DNA of 43,192 bases from Mansonella perstans (GCA_037074765.1 JBAMDO010000327.1:1-43192), one strand, 5' to 3'; positions 29,277 through 40,876 are shown, counted from the stretch's first letter. Made by a program: numbers and translations. Notes: generated by a model from the sequence alone, not told the origin.

Positions 29277-32200
29277 GTACTATTGAATCGCTCCATCAGA
29301 CTTAAGCAGTTTTTACTTCAGGTATCCACAATTCAATTAATCGTTAATAAGTCATGAATGTGTAATATTCACTTGAAAGGTGTTTCTTTGTATACTTTCT
29401 TCGTCTAAGTGGTTTACGGAATTTTATTCGTTTAATGACAAAAATATCATGAAGTCTTTCTTGGAATTCATTTCTATAGAATAACGGGAAATTCCACCAC
29501 CGTATTGTTAGTATCGTGAAGCAGATGTTGATGTCGTTTTTAAGTTGAAGGAACAGTTACTCAGTTTGTGACATTTAGGTTTTTAGCTAATGAAAAATTA
29601 TTTTTCTCGAAGTTCCAAGATTTTCCTAGCATGTTGTTAACAGGAATGTGCTGACATGTTAACTTATCTGTTCTTATACAAACATATTTATTTTGTTTAT
29701 AACTGGAATGAGGACAGTCAAATTTTTTTTGAACATTCGAAGATTAAATCTGCTATGAAAAAGTGCTTCTTGTTCAACCATTTTTCTACCGATCCAAATG
29801 TTGAAAGTAATGAAGATTCAAAGTCCCGCCTGATTCTTTTGGAAATTGTTTAGTGATAATTTGTAAGATTTCGCACTCTTGCTTGGATTTAAATTAGTAC
29901 TGAGGACTAAGTCTTGTCAGTTTAATTAAGAGTAGGAACTTTCAACACACGAGCATCAAGGGATTCATTGTTAATTTACTGTACTGATTCCACTTAAGAA
30001 CATATTTGCAAGGAATTGTGGAGTTGTGTTGACAATTTATTAATGTGGAGTTTTTCTGATGCAATATTTTGCGCACATTTTTACATAAGTGGAAAGCCTA
30101 CATGACTTTGTTTCGTCTGGAATTTTACTTTAAAACATTAAGTTCCATAACGTTGCGTGTGTAGCTTGATGGATTGTAGTTTTTAAAGGTTTAACTCGAA
30201 CAATAATATATTAATTAGGGAGTAATAGCGGTAATTGTGGGATTAGTAGTGTGGTCTATTTAGGTAACAATTCTTACAGTTTGACTGGTCCTTCGAATAG
30301 CAAAATTATTTCTGAAATATGACGGGGAAATTCATTTCTTATCGCTTATTGGTTGCTTATACATTGATTAACAAGGGTTTCATTGCATTTACTAACCTTT
30401 CTATGTGGGTTCATTCCAAAATTAAGTGTGATATTTCAACAATTATTGAACAGTTTCCGTAATATACAGAAAAACTAATAAGCATAATTGCAAGAATCGG
30501 GTAATTCTCAACCCATTTCAAAAATAGTGAGCTTCAGGTTGGTGGCTGTTCAGAAAACTTATTACTTTCATAGTTGGACAGTTATTTTATGATTGGATCC
30601 TGATGTGTATAATACCATTAGATGGTATTAGATGAAATGCGGAAGGAAGAATGCAGTGTTACATTAATCAATTAATGTTACCTATTGATTTAATGTGTTG
30701 TGTTGCGTTCCAAATTTGGAAGACTATTTTCAAAGTAGCCAATGTACAATAGCCGAAATTGCATTCTCTCCCTCTTATTCAAAGATGTGGAAAAAAAATG
30801 TTCCATACATAATGTATGAAATGTTTAGTCATGCTTATGATGGATTCAATTTCAATTTTTCAGCATAATTTATGCCAAAATATTTTAGTGTAAGCATAAT
30901 AGTTAAATAAGAATTTATTGTAATGCTCAATTTTCCTTGCATTTAATGTTATAAGAGATCAAGATTGTTTGTTTCAACTTTTAAGTTTAAATCTGTTTTA
31001 TTTCATACTGTTGTAATAATTCGGATGAATAAATTATTTTCCTCAGCATTTTTTTTCTTTATTTCCACTAATCATGGGAATAATGAAACAAAGTTCAAAG
31101 TTCTATAATTGGCTAACTGTCCTAGTTCCAATTAAGACAGCTAAGCAATAATTTGCAGTGTCGGATATGGAGAGCAAATTACAAAAACTTGCTTTAGCGT
31201 GAATAATTTGGCTAGAAAATTTAGAAACGGACGACAGCTGTTTCAAGCGATTGCAAATATCGGAAGAAGAACCACAAATTTAAATAGAAAGTGTTAACTA
31301 TCTCAGTTATAGAGATTATTTGTAACTGATAATTGCATCTATTATTACATTTTTAAAATCCTAAGCTGATAAATCTCATAGTTGTTCAGGCACGATTTTG
31401 AGCATAACACAAAGTGAGAAAAAAGAGGATTTCAGTGAAAAAGTTCTCGGGCTTCTGACCAAAATAGTGCTAAGTTTTCCTCATACTTGGTATCAGTTAC
31501 TTTCCATTTAAAATATGGAATCTTTTTACCAACTATGATAGCTAATTCTTCAACGATCTCGAAGAACCGTTGGAGTTGACAAAGGATCATTTGCCTGCCG
31601 AAATTGTGAATTGATTACAAATTTAATGAACTTCCAATAAAACATTTAATTTGCTACTAGCCAGTAATTCGCAGAAATTCCACTAGTGCATCGGTCTGAT
31701 AAATGGACTTATTGTTACTGTGTCACTGTAACCTGGTTATTAATTTTACGAAATGAACCGATCGACCGTTGAATAGTACGGGTCTGTATAATCTCTCATT
31801 CAAGCTTTTTCATTTGTTCCGACTGAAAATTCGTTATATTGATTTTATAATGTTCTACTAACCTTATCTCATTTAATTCATTTTCGAATTATCATTCCAA
31901 GTACATTCATAAAACCGAATTAACAAAAAAAAAGTTGAAATTAGACAGCTAAGCTGCATGAATACTATTGTCACTCGCTCTCTCAGTTGCTTACACAAAT
32001 ATTTGAGAAACTTCAGCGGCCACTATGTACAGTACATCTGTCTGCAGGCAAACATTAGAGCTAGAAATAACTATACAAACTAATCGATGTCGTTTGAACA
32101 TTTTGCAAATTTTTCTAATTTTATTTCCAATTGCCTTTGTTGTTTGCCTTACTTTGTGATGGAGTTACGGTTTATCGTTTTTAATTCACTTATTAAGTTA

Positions 32201-32617
32201 TTAGTAATTGAATTTTGTAAACCTAATTACCACGTCACTGTCTTCACATATATATATATATATTTGACACTATTCACCGTAATTAGGAAGTTTTTTTTTC
32301 ACGTGTTTGTGGCGGAAAAGTTTTACTTCACTAGTTGCAATCGATGAATGGATTAATAGTTTTTCAGGTCATCTTCGGTTGGCCTGTATGTCAGCAATAG
32401 ATCGCTTGATTGGAGCTAGAGAGTCGAAGTGGATGAACAATGAGCAAGAATAGAAATGGCCAATGTACACACATATGCCTACTTCTGTATACCGTTTTCT
32501 TTTGGGTAAATTACCTTACATATTAAATGAAGTCAGTGGTCAATGGCATCCAGTAATATTTGCAGTTTGGCTTTTAACAGATTTCTGCCGAGAAGACAAT
32601 TAAGGATTAACTGCTTG

Positions 32618-35600
32618 ATGTCATCTATCTTGTTCAATCGATGCTGTGCTAGGGCACTGTTCATAAAATGCTGGAAATTGACCCGTCATGTAATCAGTTT
32701 GGTTGATTTGTTTATCGTGAGTGTGCTATTTGGGGTTTTTGAAAATCTGGATGATCCGGCAAACATTGGTCTGTTACTGTTTCCTGCTAACTTTTATCAA
32801 AATTATAGTTTACTGGATTGGCACAGATATTTTTGTCGCTGTGGACACTGCTAAATCCACGTCGTAATTATGTCCTTGACCTGGTCGATTTCTCGGAGGA
32901 TGATCCATTACTTCGTGGGGCTACTTATTTGGCTCTCGTTACTGGTTCTATTGCAATGATAATTGGTTTTATTGGTTGTTGTGGAACAATAAAAAAATCG
33001 TTGTACTTACTCATCACTGTTCGTTTTCTTTCTTTTAATTTGAAATATATTTAACAAAATAACTATAAAGTTTGATTTTTGGACAGCGAATACTTTGTAA
33101 AACGGTTGAAATTGATTTAAAGTTTTATATGAAGCCATATAACTGTAACTAAGTTCAGATAAAATCCTTTTATAATTTGAAAAGTGGACAGCGTCCGGCA
33201 GTTGTGTCAGGTACAGAGAGAAGCGACAGTCTTGTAATATTTTTTAATGGTAATTTAGAAATGTATTTTAACTTTGAAACTTTTTCAGTTCGTGATCTGT
33301 TTACTCGTATTATTTTTTGCTGATGTAACAATCGCTTGCCTAGCACTGTTCTATCATAATAAGGTTGGTGGTTTTTAATATCATAAATTAAAGTTTGATG
33401 CTATTATATGTAATGAGATGTATATTGCAGTTTGTTGGCAATAAACTTAGTGCGCATTTAGCAAAGTTAATACACGATCGGTATTATCGTCTTTATTGGG
33501 TCACGCCACTCATCGACACTATCCAGTATTATGTAACTTTTACGTAAATTTGACTTCTATTAATTTTAATATTTGCAATGATTTATAATAGCATCATCGC
33601 TAGGTTCAAATCACTTCAGCATCCCAACTTTGCGAGAAACAGTCTAAGTTTTGTTTTTCTCCTGTTTTTTAAAGATTGAAAGATATGTGGAACTCTTGAA
33701 AAAGTACAAAGGCCGCGAACATATAAGAAATATGTAATTTTACTTATCTGAGATGTAGAATATTGTCGATCAAGGGTGACATGAGCTTTTGAGCTATTAC
33801 AGTTCATATCTCAACTCATAATGCTTAAAAAAAATTTTGTCCATTTGTGCCCTTGTTTCAATCCTTCACTTGCATTCATGCCGTTTTATTGATTCATGTT
33901 TTTTAAATGTAAAGGTATATAGCATTTGAGAAAATGAAATATTGTATGATGTTTTGTGAAGTGTCGTTGTACCACTCTTCATCATTTCACATGGAAGCAT
34001 TTAAATTTTCCACTCAAAATCACACTCAGTGACCTTTTCTTTATATTACTTGTTATTTTGGCATTTACAAAACTTATTCTTGGGCAACTTTATTTCATCA
34101 CTTACTACATTAACCCACTGAATCAACGTTTTTTTTTTTGAAGTTTCAGAAGAGATGCAGTCGGCTGAAATTACTTCTTTCGACAGAATCTCCTGGAAAA
34201 TTCAAGCTGTCGTTGACAAATCTTTCATTTGCTTTCCAATAAATTTCATGACCTTATACCATTCGGATTTTTTTGAGGGCTTTTATACAAAATCTCACTT
34301 TTTGATAAGTAATTTCGACCAGAAATTGTAGTCGTTGTTAGACGAAAATTATGGCATCAATCTACCATCTAAATATCGAATATGCCAGAGTAATATTGCT
34401 CATTTATAGATTGCAGTTTAATGTTAGTTATATTTCCTTAATTGAAACTTCAGTTGGAGTGAATTTAGCTGATACTAAATACTACAGACATTGAAATGCT
34501 GTGTGAATATGTTAGAATTCGTAAATTGCAATTTTTTTTAGGAGCAGTGTCGTGGTTCAGTGAATTACAGGGAGTGGAGCAGCAGTCGCTGACGTGTATG
34601 CATTATTAAATAGGTGCTGAATTAATTCAGCAGCAACCACAGTTTGGTTTTGATGTAGTGAGTATCATAGTAGTGGTAGTAAAATGTTATGAGTGAGATT
34701 TTGAGTTTGTGGGAAATATTGAAATATCCGGTAGAATTCGGTGTTTCAAGAAATTTGTTGCCAATTTACTATAAAATTTTAAATTGAAATAACCCTTCTG
34801 GCAGACACAACACATTCTAAAATTTATACTTTTTTGATAAAAACCATTTGCTGTGTAGTCGGGTTTTTGTCATATCAGTGGGATTTTGCAATAGTCGCAA
34901 ACGACTAAGACTATTTGCTATAGAAAACCTCTGTTTTGAGAATCAAGTCACTAAATAGAATTAAACGTTAAAATGAAAGTAACAGTAGTCATTATTTTTA
35001 TTCGGGTCCCATCCATTTTTTCATTTATTTGTTGGTGACTATTCATTCTTTTCTTTTTTAATCTTGTGGAATAGAATTTACTTCCATCTTTCTGCAGCGC
35101 GTCAAAGTTATGTAGTGCTTTTTGTCCAAATAGCGAGTGAAAAGTTGCATGTTAAAAAATTGCTTAACGATATATGGCTTTGTTGCTACGTACAAATTAC
35201 GAATGGAGTAAATCAGTAACCTTTATGGTGTTTATAGGAACGCTAAAAAATGTAAGGTATGTGTAATTAATGGTCTCTGTATATGCGCTATTGCTTGCTT
35301 TTGGTTTTAACACATCATAGCATAATATTTATGTCCAGAATTTTTCTGTTTTCTAATTAACTTTCTCCTTCTTTCATCTTCTTTTCTCAGGTGTTTCATC
35401 TTTCCAAATGAGATGTTATCGCATACTTTCTATCATGTCATTAAGCGAGTGTTGTGGTCGTAGTTGTTTTTGATTTTTCAATCAGCAATTTTCATGTTAT
35501 CTTTGAGACTTCTTGCAAAGCAAATGCTTGTCGTGATTTGTTCCTACCGATAAGTGTGCCTAAAAAATGTTTCGGTAAAGTTGCGTATAATCAATTTCTA

Positions 35601-38079
35601 GGCGATGGCTTTATTTTTGGTAAACAGTTTCAATAACTAACTTAATTCCAGATACCCCAACTAAATGTTACAAATAGCATATTTTTCCAGCAACAATGTT
35701 GTGGTGCCACGGGTCCTCGCAATTATTATGATTCATTTTGGTATAAAACTAATACAGAGCATGGTACTATATCATTTGTACCGCAATCGTGCTGCAAACA
35801 AGTGCAAGAAGCACGAGCCTGGTTCATAAAACCAATTGATCCAATGTGCATCTCATATAACTACTATACTTCTGCTTTCAATAGTTCTGTCAACACTGAG
35901 GTATTGCGTTTGTATTATTTTACATTTTCAGGATTAAAAAAAATTACAATTAGTTACAAATACTTGAAAATAGAGTGCAAACTAGCATGTTTTAATTTTT
36001 TGCCAAAGAAATCAAAATTTTATCTTCACTTTTTTTTTTATCATAATTTTTAAGTTAAAAACTAGCAGATAACGATCAGAACACAATACATTAAAAATAC
36101 AGTACTGTACCTTTTAAGTGGAAAAGTGTATTTCTGCACTTTTTAGGTATTAGTAATAGATTACAGTAATAGATTTTGAGTTGATGATGAATGATGTCTC
36201 AGTGTGATTAAACAATGCTTGGAATAGTTAAATCCTGAATTAAACTCTTGTAAACATATTGACAACATAGCTAGAAAGAGATAAAAGCTGCTTGAACCAT
36301 ATTAGAAGATTCACAGCATTAGCGAAGCCATTTTTATAATTTCCTGATCAAAAGAGCTCAGTGCTACTTCAAGTTGGGCGAATCAAAAAAAAAGTTACTT
36401 CACAGGATAATATGATGGATTCAAAAAAAGAGTTACTTCACAGGATAATATGATGGATTCAAAAAAAGAGTTACTTCACAGGATAATATGATGGATATCT
36501 ATTAATTTGAAATTCGGAACGACAATTGCAGCACGACTGTTAATCAAAAATGGTTGCGGTGAAGGGTCAGATCTTTGGGAAAAGGAAGTGCATGGGGACA
36601 ATGGACAGATTTGAAGTAATCAGCATTTTGGTCCTGAATACATTAGCTTTCCATTTTCTTAGTAGAAGAGAGCTTATCGTAGAGAAGCTATAATGACCGA
36701 TAGCTCTCAAGAAAGAATGAGGAGTGAAGGAAGGTTTAACTGTTCGGAAGACCGTTCCTCCTTAATTTTGCAGAATCATGAAATGCATGTTATTAGGAAT
36801 TGTATGGAAGGTAAACAAGAATGCTATGAGAAAGTATAAGACAATATTTGAAGATTCAGAGTCTTTCATAAGGTCTTTCATCGAAATAGTAAAGAGGTTA
36901 AGAGAAACAAGTTTGTTTACATACGAGGGAGAAGCTATTGAAAACTGTTCACAAGATGCGCAGAGGCAAGTGATAAGAAGAAAAATTGCAAGTACTAAGT
37001 GCATATGTAAACAAACTTGTTTCTTTCAACTGCGGCTCCATTATCTTCTAATACAGATCACATAAATAGTAGGAAAAATGGAGGAAGCGAAAGGATTCTG
37101 ATTTAATAAAACTTTGAATAATGCTACTGTTGGGTTGGTAGTGTATGGTCTCCAAAGAGCAATCATAAACCCTAAACAGTTTGATTTTGCATTTACGTGA
37201 GTGAGAACATTTGTATTCCATTAGTTTACTTGTTAATTCTCTGAGCTGTTGTTGAAGGTAATAGTTGTTTGTTCATTCAGCTCTTTCTAACAGTTTCCTT
37301 CTTTCAGGTTTCAGGGACCTCACTAATAGGTTTGCAAGAAATTAGTGCCAACAGTACAAGATTTTTTGTTTAAAAATACCGACAGCTACAGTAGCAGACA
37401 GTTATTTGTTAATCTTGAGTTACATGAGCAAGAAGAAATTTAGTAATTTAGCAATATAGTGAGTTGCTGAGGCAATGTTGAAAAAGTAGCCTTCACTCTC
37501 CACTGCATGCATCTACCATTTGCGATACAGAAATGTATGCCAGTTTTGCAAAATCATCGTGGAGAAATGGAGTATATTTTCGTTATCTTGTCATTTGCAG
37601 CATTTCAGGTGTAGTTCATTGGGATAATATACCATTGGTAATTCTATTATGTTTATATTTTTGTGAATTTTAGGGTTGTCATCAAAAGTTAATGGACATT
37701 CTAACTGGGCAGACGATCATCTTTGTATCGGTTGGCTTGTCATTTGCAGCATTTCAGGTGTAGTTCATTTTACACATTTAAGCTAAATAAATTTCAAATT
37801 AATAAAACGGATGAAAGACGCGAATTCTATTTGTTTCAATCATTTGTTTCATTATTTTCTCTTCCGAGTTCTTAAATCCTGTTCCCTAATGAAATTTTTA
37901 AAATAATCAAAATCAATACAGAAATAATCGAAAACCAATAATAAAGAAAGATGAAATCTCAAGAGTAATGTGTAATCACTTGTAGTTATGGCAAGAGAAT
38001 ATTTCAGCTTGTTGGAATTTGCATTGCTTTGTCATTGTCGCAGCATATGCGTAGCTTCTACAGCTATACTTCAGCATGA
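32618..38079 (+). CDS. Tetraspanin
   Basis: Four-pass membrane organiser of the tetraspanin family. Exons: 32618-32716, 32827-33018, 33289-33363, 33431-33532, 35691-35900, 37674-37757, 38008-38079, all joined in phase 0, giving 277 aa. TM1 spans the exon 1/2 junction (HVISLVDLFI then IFLSLWTLL). TM2 is GATYLALVTGSIAMIIGFIG, followed by the conserved GCCGT loop. TM3 is FVICLLVLFFADVTIACLAL. The large loop has QQCCG (159-161), PQSCCK, MC and a final GC (about 227-228), six cysteines in all. TM4 is IIFVSVGLSFAAFQ plus LVGICIALSLS. The tail MRSFYSYTSA is short. Introns 4 (2.2 kb) and 5 (1.8 kb) are unusually long for this window and contain tetraspanin-like duplicate exons. An in-frame upstream ATG at 32543 is possible; 32618 was preferred because an acceptor lies between them. 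Confidence 0.9.
34542..34592 (+). pseudogene. Degraded tetraspanin large-loop-like exon in intron 4
   Basis: After a long T-rich acceptor (TTTTTTTTAG) the phase-0 frame reads EQCRGSVNYREWSSSR and then a TGA. This resembles the tetraspanin CCG..NY.(D/E)W..S motif, except that the second cysteine of CCG is arginine. A strong-looking donor (GTATGC) follows shortly after the stop. It looks like a relic or cryptic copy of the CCG-bearing exon, equivalent to the start of exon 5. The match is short and judged by eye. Confidence 0.35.
35447..35619 (+). pseudogene. Second large-loop-like open segment in intron 4
   Basis: ECCGR is encoded at 35447-35461. One base out of frame, an acceptor TTTTTCAATCAG (35485) opens a 44-codon segment that includes NFHVIFETSCKANACRDL and LPISVPKKCFGKVAYNQF. 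It ends at a good donor (G then GTAAAC at 35620). The cysteine spacing and PxSVPxxC pattern recall a tetraspanin large loop. The phases at its two ends (2 in, 1 out) do not match exons 4 and 6, so it could not simply replace exon 5. It may be a frameshifted remnant or an exon of a longer alternative path. Confidence 0.3.
36385..36496. repeat. 38-bp tandem repeat, three copies, in tetraspanin intron 5
   Basis: Copies at 36385-36422, 36423-36460 and 36461-36496 have the form A-run, then GAGTTACTTCACAGG and GATAATATGATGGATTC. Copies 2 and 3 are identical up to the last two bases. Each has an acceptor-like ACTTCACAG, but no open frame follows. Confidence 0.95.
36903..37024. repeat. 21-bp perfect inverted repeats bounding a 122-bp segment
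   Basis: The left arm begins AGAAACAAGTTTGTTTAC (36903-36923). The right arm at 37004-37024 is its exact reverse complement. The 80-bp interior has no coding motif. The arms could be terminal inverted repeats of a very small MITE-like element or the stem of a hairpin RNA. No convincing target-site duplication is seen. Confidence 0.75.
37531..37608 (+). CDS. Alternative tetraspanin exon 6a (duplicate of exon 6)
   Basis: The acceptor GCGATACAG is followed by a 26-codon open exon starting KCMPVLQNHRGEMEYIF and ending LSFAAFQ, with donor GTGTAG, phase 0 at both ends. It parallels exon 6 (37674-37757), which starts GCHQKLMDILTGQ and ends with the same LSFAAFQ. Both supply the last large-loop cysteine and the first half of TM4. 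The final 22 coding bases and first 12 intron bases are identical in the two copies (37587-37620 and 37736-37769). Using both would put two half-TM4 segments in one protein, so mutually exclusive use is the sensible model. It could also be a non-functional duplicate, although the frame is intact. Confidence 0.5.
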
Positions 38080-39204
38080 TCAATTCACACATTTTCATCT
38101 GCATATCCAAATTCCATTCCTAATATGTTTAATAAGTACGTACTGTTCTATTCGATCTCGAAATTTTTTACTGTGAAAAATGGAAATATTTCATTAAAAT
38201 CTGCATCCGTTCCATTGTTGAGTGCCATCATTTCCCAAGAAATTTGCATGGAATTTCATATTCAAAAATGAAAATATTTATGATGTCTTCGTGGCACAAA
38301 GCTGCTCTCATACGTTCTTCAGGTGGATCCATTCTGTGCATCGTTCTATTTACAGGATTAGATAAAATACAAATAGTTTTAAAAAAAAAGCCTCTTCAAA
38401 ATGTAAGGCGGTGATTTTTTTGATTTGGTAAATATAAATAGTTAAACATATAACAGAGGAATAGCACAAATAGGGCGCAGCCATGTTTTGTCACATATCA
38501 AAATGAAAAAAAGGAAATCAAAAATACACGTTGGAGAAAACGAATTAAGGAATCTAATTTGCGAAAAGATGAAAAAAATCTCTAATGCAGCATCACATGT
38601 GGATCTTTCATTTTCCACGAATCCCTGAAATCGGTTTAGTAGTGCAAACAACAATAGTGCAAGCAGAACTTTTTTAAAGTAACAGAGTGATGTTTTCGAT
38701 TTTACATGTTCAAAAAAGTTTCTCAAAACTTGAAAAAAATTTAGACGTAAATGAACGCTATACTATATTGTACTAGTCTTACGGGAATGAAAACTGGAAT
38801 ATGAACGATTTTCAAGAAATTTACATATCTTAGATGCAAAGTTGAAGGAGCATAGGGTATTAGCATTCAATATCACTATTAATCAAGTTTACTATTAGTG
38901 ATAATAGTATTTAAATTCTGGAGGAACTAAGTAATTCATTTCTTTATGAATTGCATAACCCATCAACATATATATCAATAATTCATATTCCGATGCTCAT
39001 TATAGGCACAGTAAATACTTCAAGGCTCATTTTGTTAACCGAAACATTAATAAGGCGATCAAATACATCGTGGAATTGGAGGAAGATTTGCTATTTTATT
39101 GCATTTTTTCTTTGATAAGTTTTCTACCTCCCTTTCGAACTTTTATCTGAGTTACTTGAAAGTTATGGTTTGATGCTATGAACAATAGAAAATTGAATAT
39201 GTAG

Positions 39205-39305
39205 AAGATTCTCAGAATACAGCACTTCCGGATCCAAATAGATCGGATTTGCCTGAAAATTCAAATGAAGGTGATGATTCAGCTAAGAAGAATAATAATC
39301 AATAA
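39205..39305 (+). CDS. Possible alternative tetraspanin C-terminal tail exon
   Basis: The frame encodes QDSQNTALPDPNRSDLPEN, a further acidic stretch, and a Lys/Asn-rich end at TAA (39303-39305). Polar composition like this is unusual for chance AT-rich frames. Acceptor ATATGTAG (39204) is phase 1. It matches a phase-1 GT in exon 7 (CATATGC then GTAGCT at 38051), which would swap the tail RSFYSYTSA for a 33-residue acidic tail (about 301 aa in total). An upstream acceptor AACAATAG (39188) is phase 0 and has no partner. An AATAAA overlaps the stop (39301-39306). It could instead be the last exon of something else. Confidence 0.4.
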
Positions 39306-39798
39306 ATGTCAGTTTTTAGATGCTTTTTTCTTGAACCCTTGGAGGGATTTAATCATGAAAACATGCCTTTTTTTCTTGTTTGGCAACACATATGCAGTTA
39401 AGTTTGTTGATACATGTATCGTAAAAACTTGCCGCAGCGTGGATTAGAAGTATAGGAAGTGATAAATAAGTATCAATGCTTGAGCATATAGAAATTGTTA
39501 AGATTTTGGATAGGATAGAACGCTTACTTTTATTAAATCAACTACAAACTGCTAATTATCTTTATTAAAACAAACTGCTCAAAACAGAATAATCTTTTTG
39601 GGTGGATTATGACGATTAAATTCCTGAGGCCAAAGTTTGCTGTGCATTTGCAACTTCACATCTTCAAACAACACCTGCAAAGCAGGCGTCTGTTCCGCTA
39701 TTTAAAACCTAAACATTTGTCAAAAAAAAATCTATTCAACCGTCCTTCATTTTCGCAAAAAAAAATTTCATAAAATTTAATGTTCACAAATTATGCTG

Positions 39799-39878
39799 TT
39801 CAACCAAACTGATAACAAATGATAACTACAATATTCAATCGTAACTATAATATTCAACCAAACTGATAACTACAATAA
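39799..39878. repeat. Imperfect tandem repeat
   Basis: TTCAACCAAACTGATAAC at 39799-39816 recurs exactly at 39853-39870, with further GATAACTACAATA and TAACTATAATATTCAA variants between. It is a local duplication of about 54 bp. Confidence 0.75.
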
Positions 39879-40279
39879 CCATGGAAGATCGCACGACGAT
39901 TAAAACGACGAATATCAAGTAAGCCGAGGTCTTTACACAGATCTTTCAAAATCTTCATGATTTTTCATAATATTTCTTCCACCATCTTATTCATTTTCCA
40001 TTCAGCTCAATTGTCTGTGAATTCCGACATACGCAAGATCAAAACCAACGAATTTCTTTGTCAACACTTCGTATATATTTTTTTGTAACATAGTTCTGTG
40101 CGCGGTCCCAATCGTTATTTTTACCACACGATCCAAGCTTTTTCAAGCGATAACATTCGTGCATTGCACCTCGAGCAAAAGGCTTTAAGGAATATATATG
40201 AGTGAATTATTCGTCAAGCAGCGGTATTTATCTACAGAATGTGTGGAAAGAAGCATTCACTATAAAACATTTTATATAG

Positions 40280-40876
40280 AATGAGAACGAACTATTACAA
40301 CACCTTTGGATGCAATTTCACTCGTACATCATCAACAGTCCAGCACTGCTGTATACAAGAATAACGGTGACGTTTGCAGTCTCTTATAGGTAATTTATCG
40401 AAATGGACATCTGATACAAACAGAAAGAAATTAAAAAGGAAACGTTACGAACTGCATCTGTAGAATATCACACCAATGTATACTTATTGAGCATGACAAA
40501 TGTAATAATTTATAAAAATCTCGATGACATGGATATAACCGTAAAAGCACAAAATACCACGTCGCCAACTGTTGCCATCGATGTATTAATTCTCGATTTC
40601 CTTTAAATAAATGCGATGAAGAGTGGTCATATTCGAATTGCTGACAATTTCTATTATCCAAGAAATCCAGCTGATCAGACTTCCATTTTATCGACTCCTG
40701 AAATCACGAACATACCAGCTTAGAATGACCAAAATTATCAAATAAAGGAAACAATACTGGATTGTTTTACAGACGATTGGACGATGATCGAGGATGACAA
40801 ACAAAACTGTAACAGCTTGATAACGTATGTCATACGATTGAAATTATTGTCAAAACTTTCGAAACATTTGAACTAA
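40280..40876 (+). pseudogene. Degenerate importin-13-like reading frame (tentative)
   Basis: A single frame of 198 codons has only four internal stops (40391, 40412, 40604, 40721), fewer than expected for DNA this AT-rich. Near its start, ELLQHLWMQFHSYI and SPALLYTRITVTFAVSY resemble the importin-13/transportin-3 segment where a helix pair reads L..LTRL.VALA. Near its end, IKETILDCFTDDWTMIEDD and NCNSLI resemble the later VL.CF..W..LE..C..LI segment, and the spacing and order are right. A strong donor (GTATGT) sits at 40825. The stops and lack of matching splice phases suggest a decayed copy. Similarity was judged by eye against remembered family patterns. Confidence 0.3.

Larger units (their letters stand above)
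29032..32617. other. Spacer between ULK3 and the tetraspanin
   Basis: Beyond the ULK3 3' UTR there is about 3.3 kb of AT-rich DNA without a recognisable gene. Short frames such as 29656-29853 and 32087-32347 have no motif or splice partner. The tetraspanin promoter should lie at the right end. An acceptor-like TTTTAACAG at 32572-32580 lies 38 bases before the chosen tetraspanin start. Confidence 0.55.

Noticed and set aside
32543..32854. 103-codon frame read as an unspliced tetraspanin start
   Set aside because: It runs through a clear GTGAGT donor at 32717. Splicing 32716 to 32827 restores TM1 and the downstream tetraspanin frame.
33603..33612. GGTTCAAATC, like a tRNA B-box
   Set aside because: The bases on either side do not form the T-stem, and no A-box or acceptor stem is found at the right distance.
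33675..33733. Possible exon KIERYVELLKKYKGREHI in tetraspanin intron 4
   Set aside because: Helical and polar, but its out-phase (2) fits none of the neighbouring candidate exons and it lacks any diagnostic cysteine motif. Lys/Glu-rich runs like this occur by chance.
36361..36500. Repeat array considered as a CRISPR-like array
   Set aside because: Units are directly adjacent with no unique spacers, and the context is a eukaryotic intron.
36778..37065. 95-codon open frame in tetraspanin intron 5
   Set aside because: It overlaps the 21-bp inverted repeats, so two parts are simple reflections of each other. No tetraspanin-like or other motif is present.
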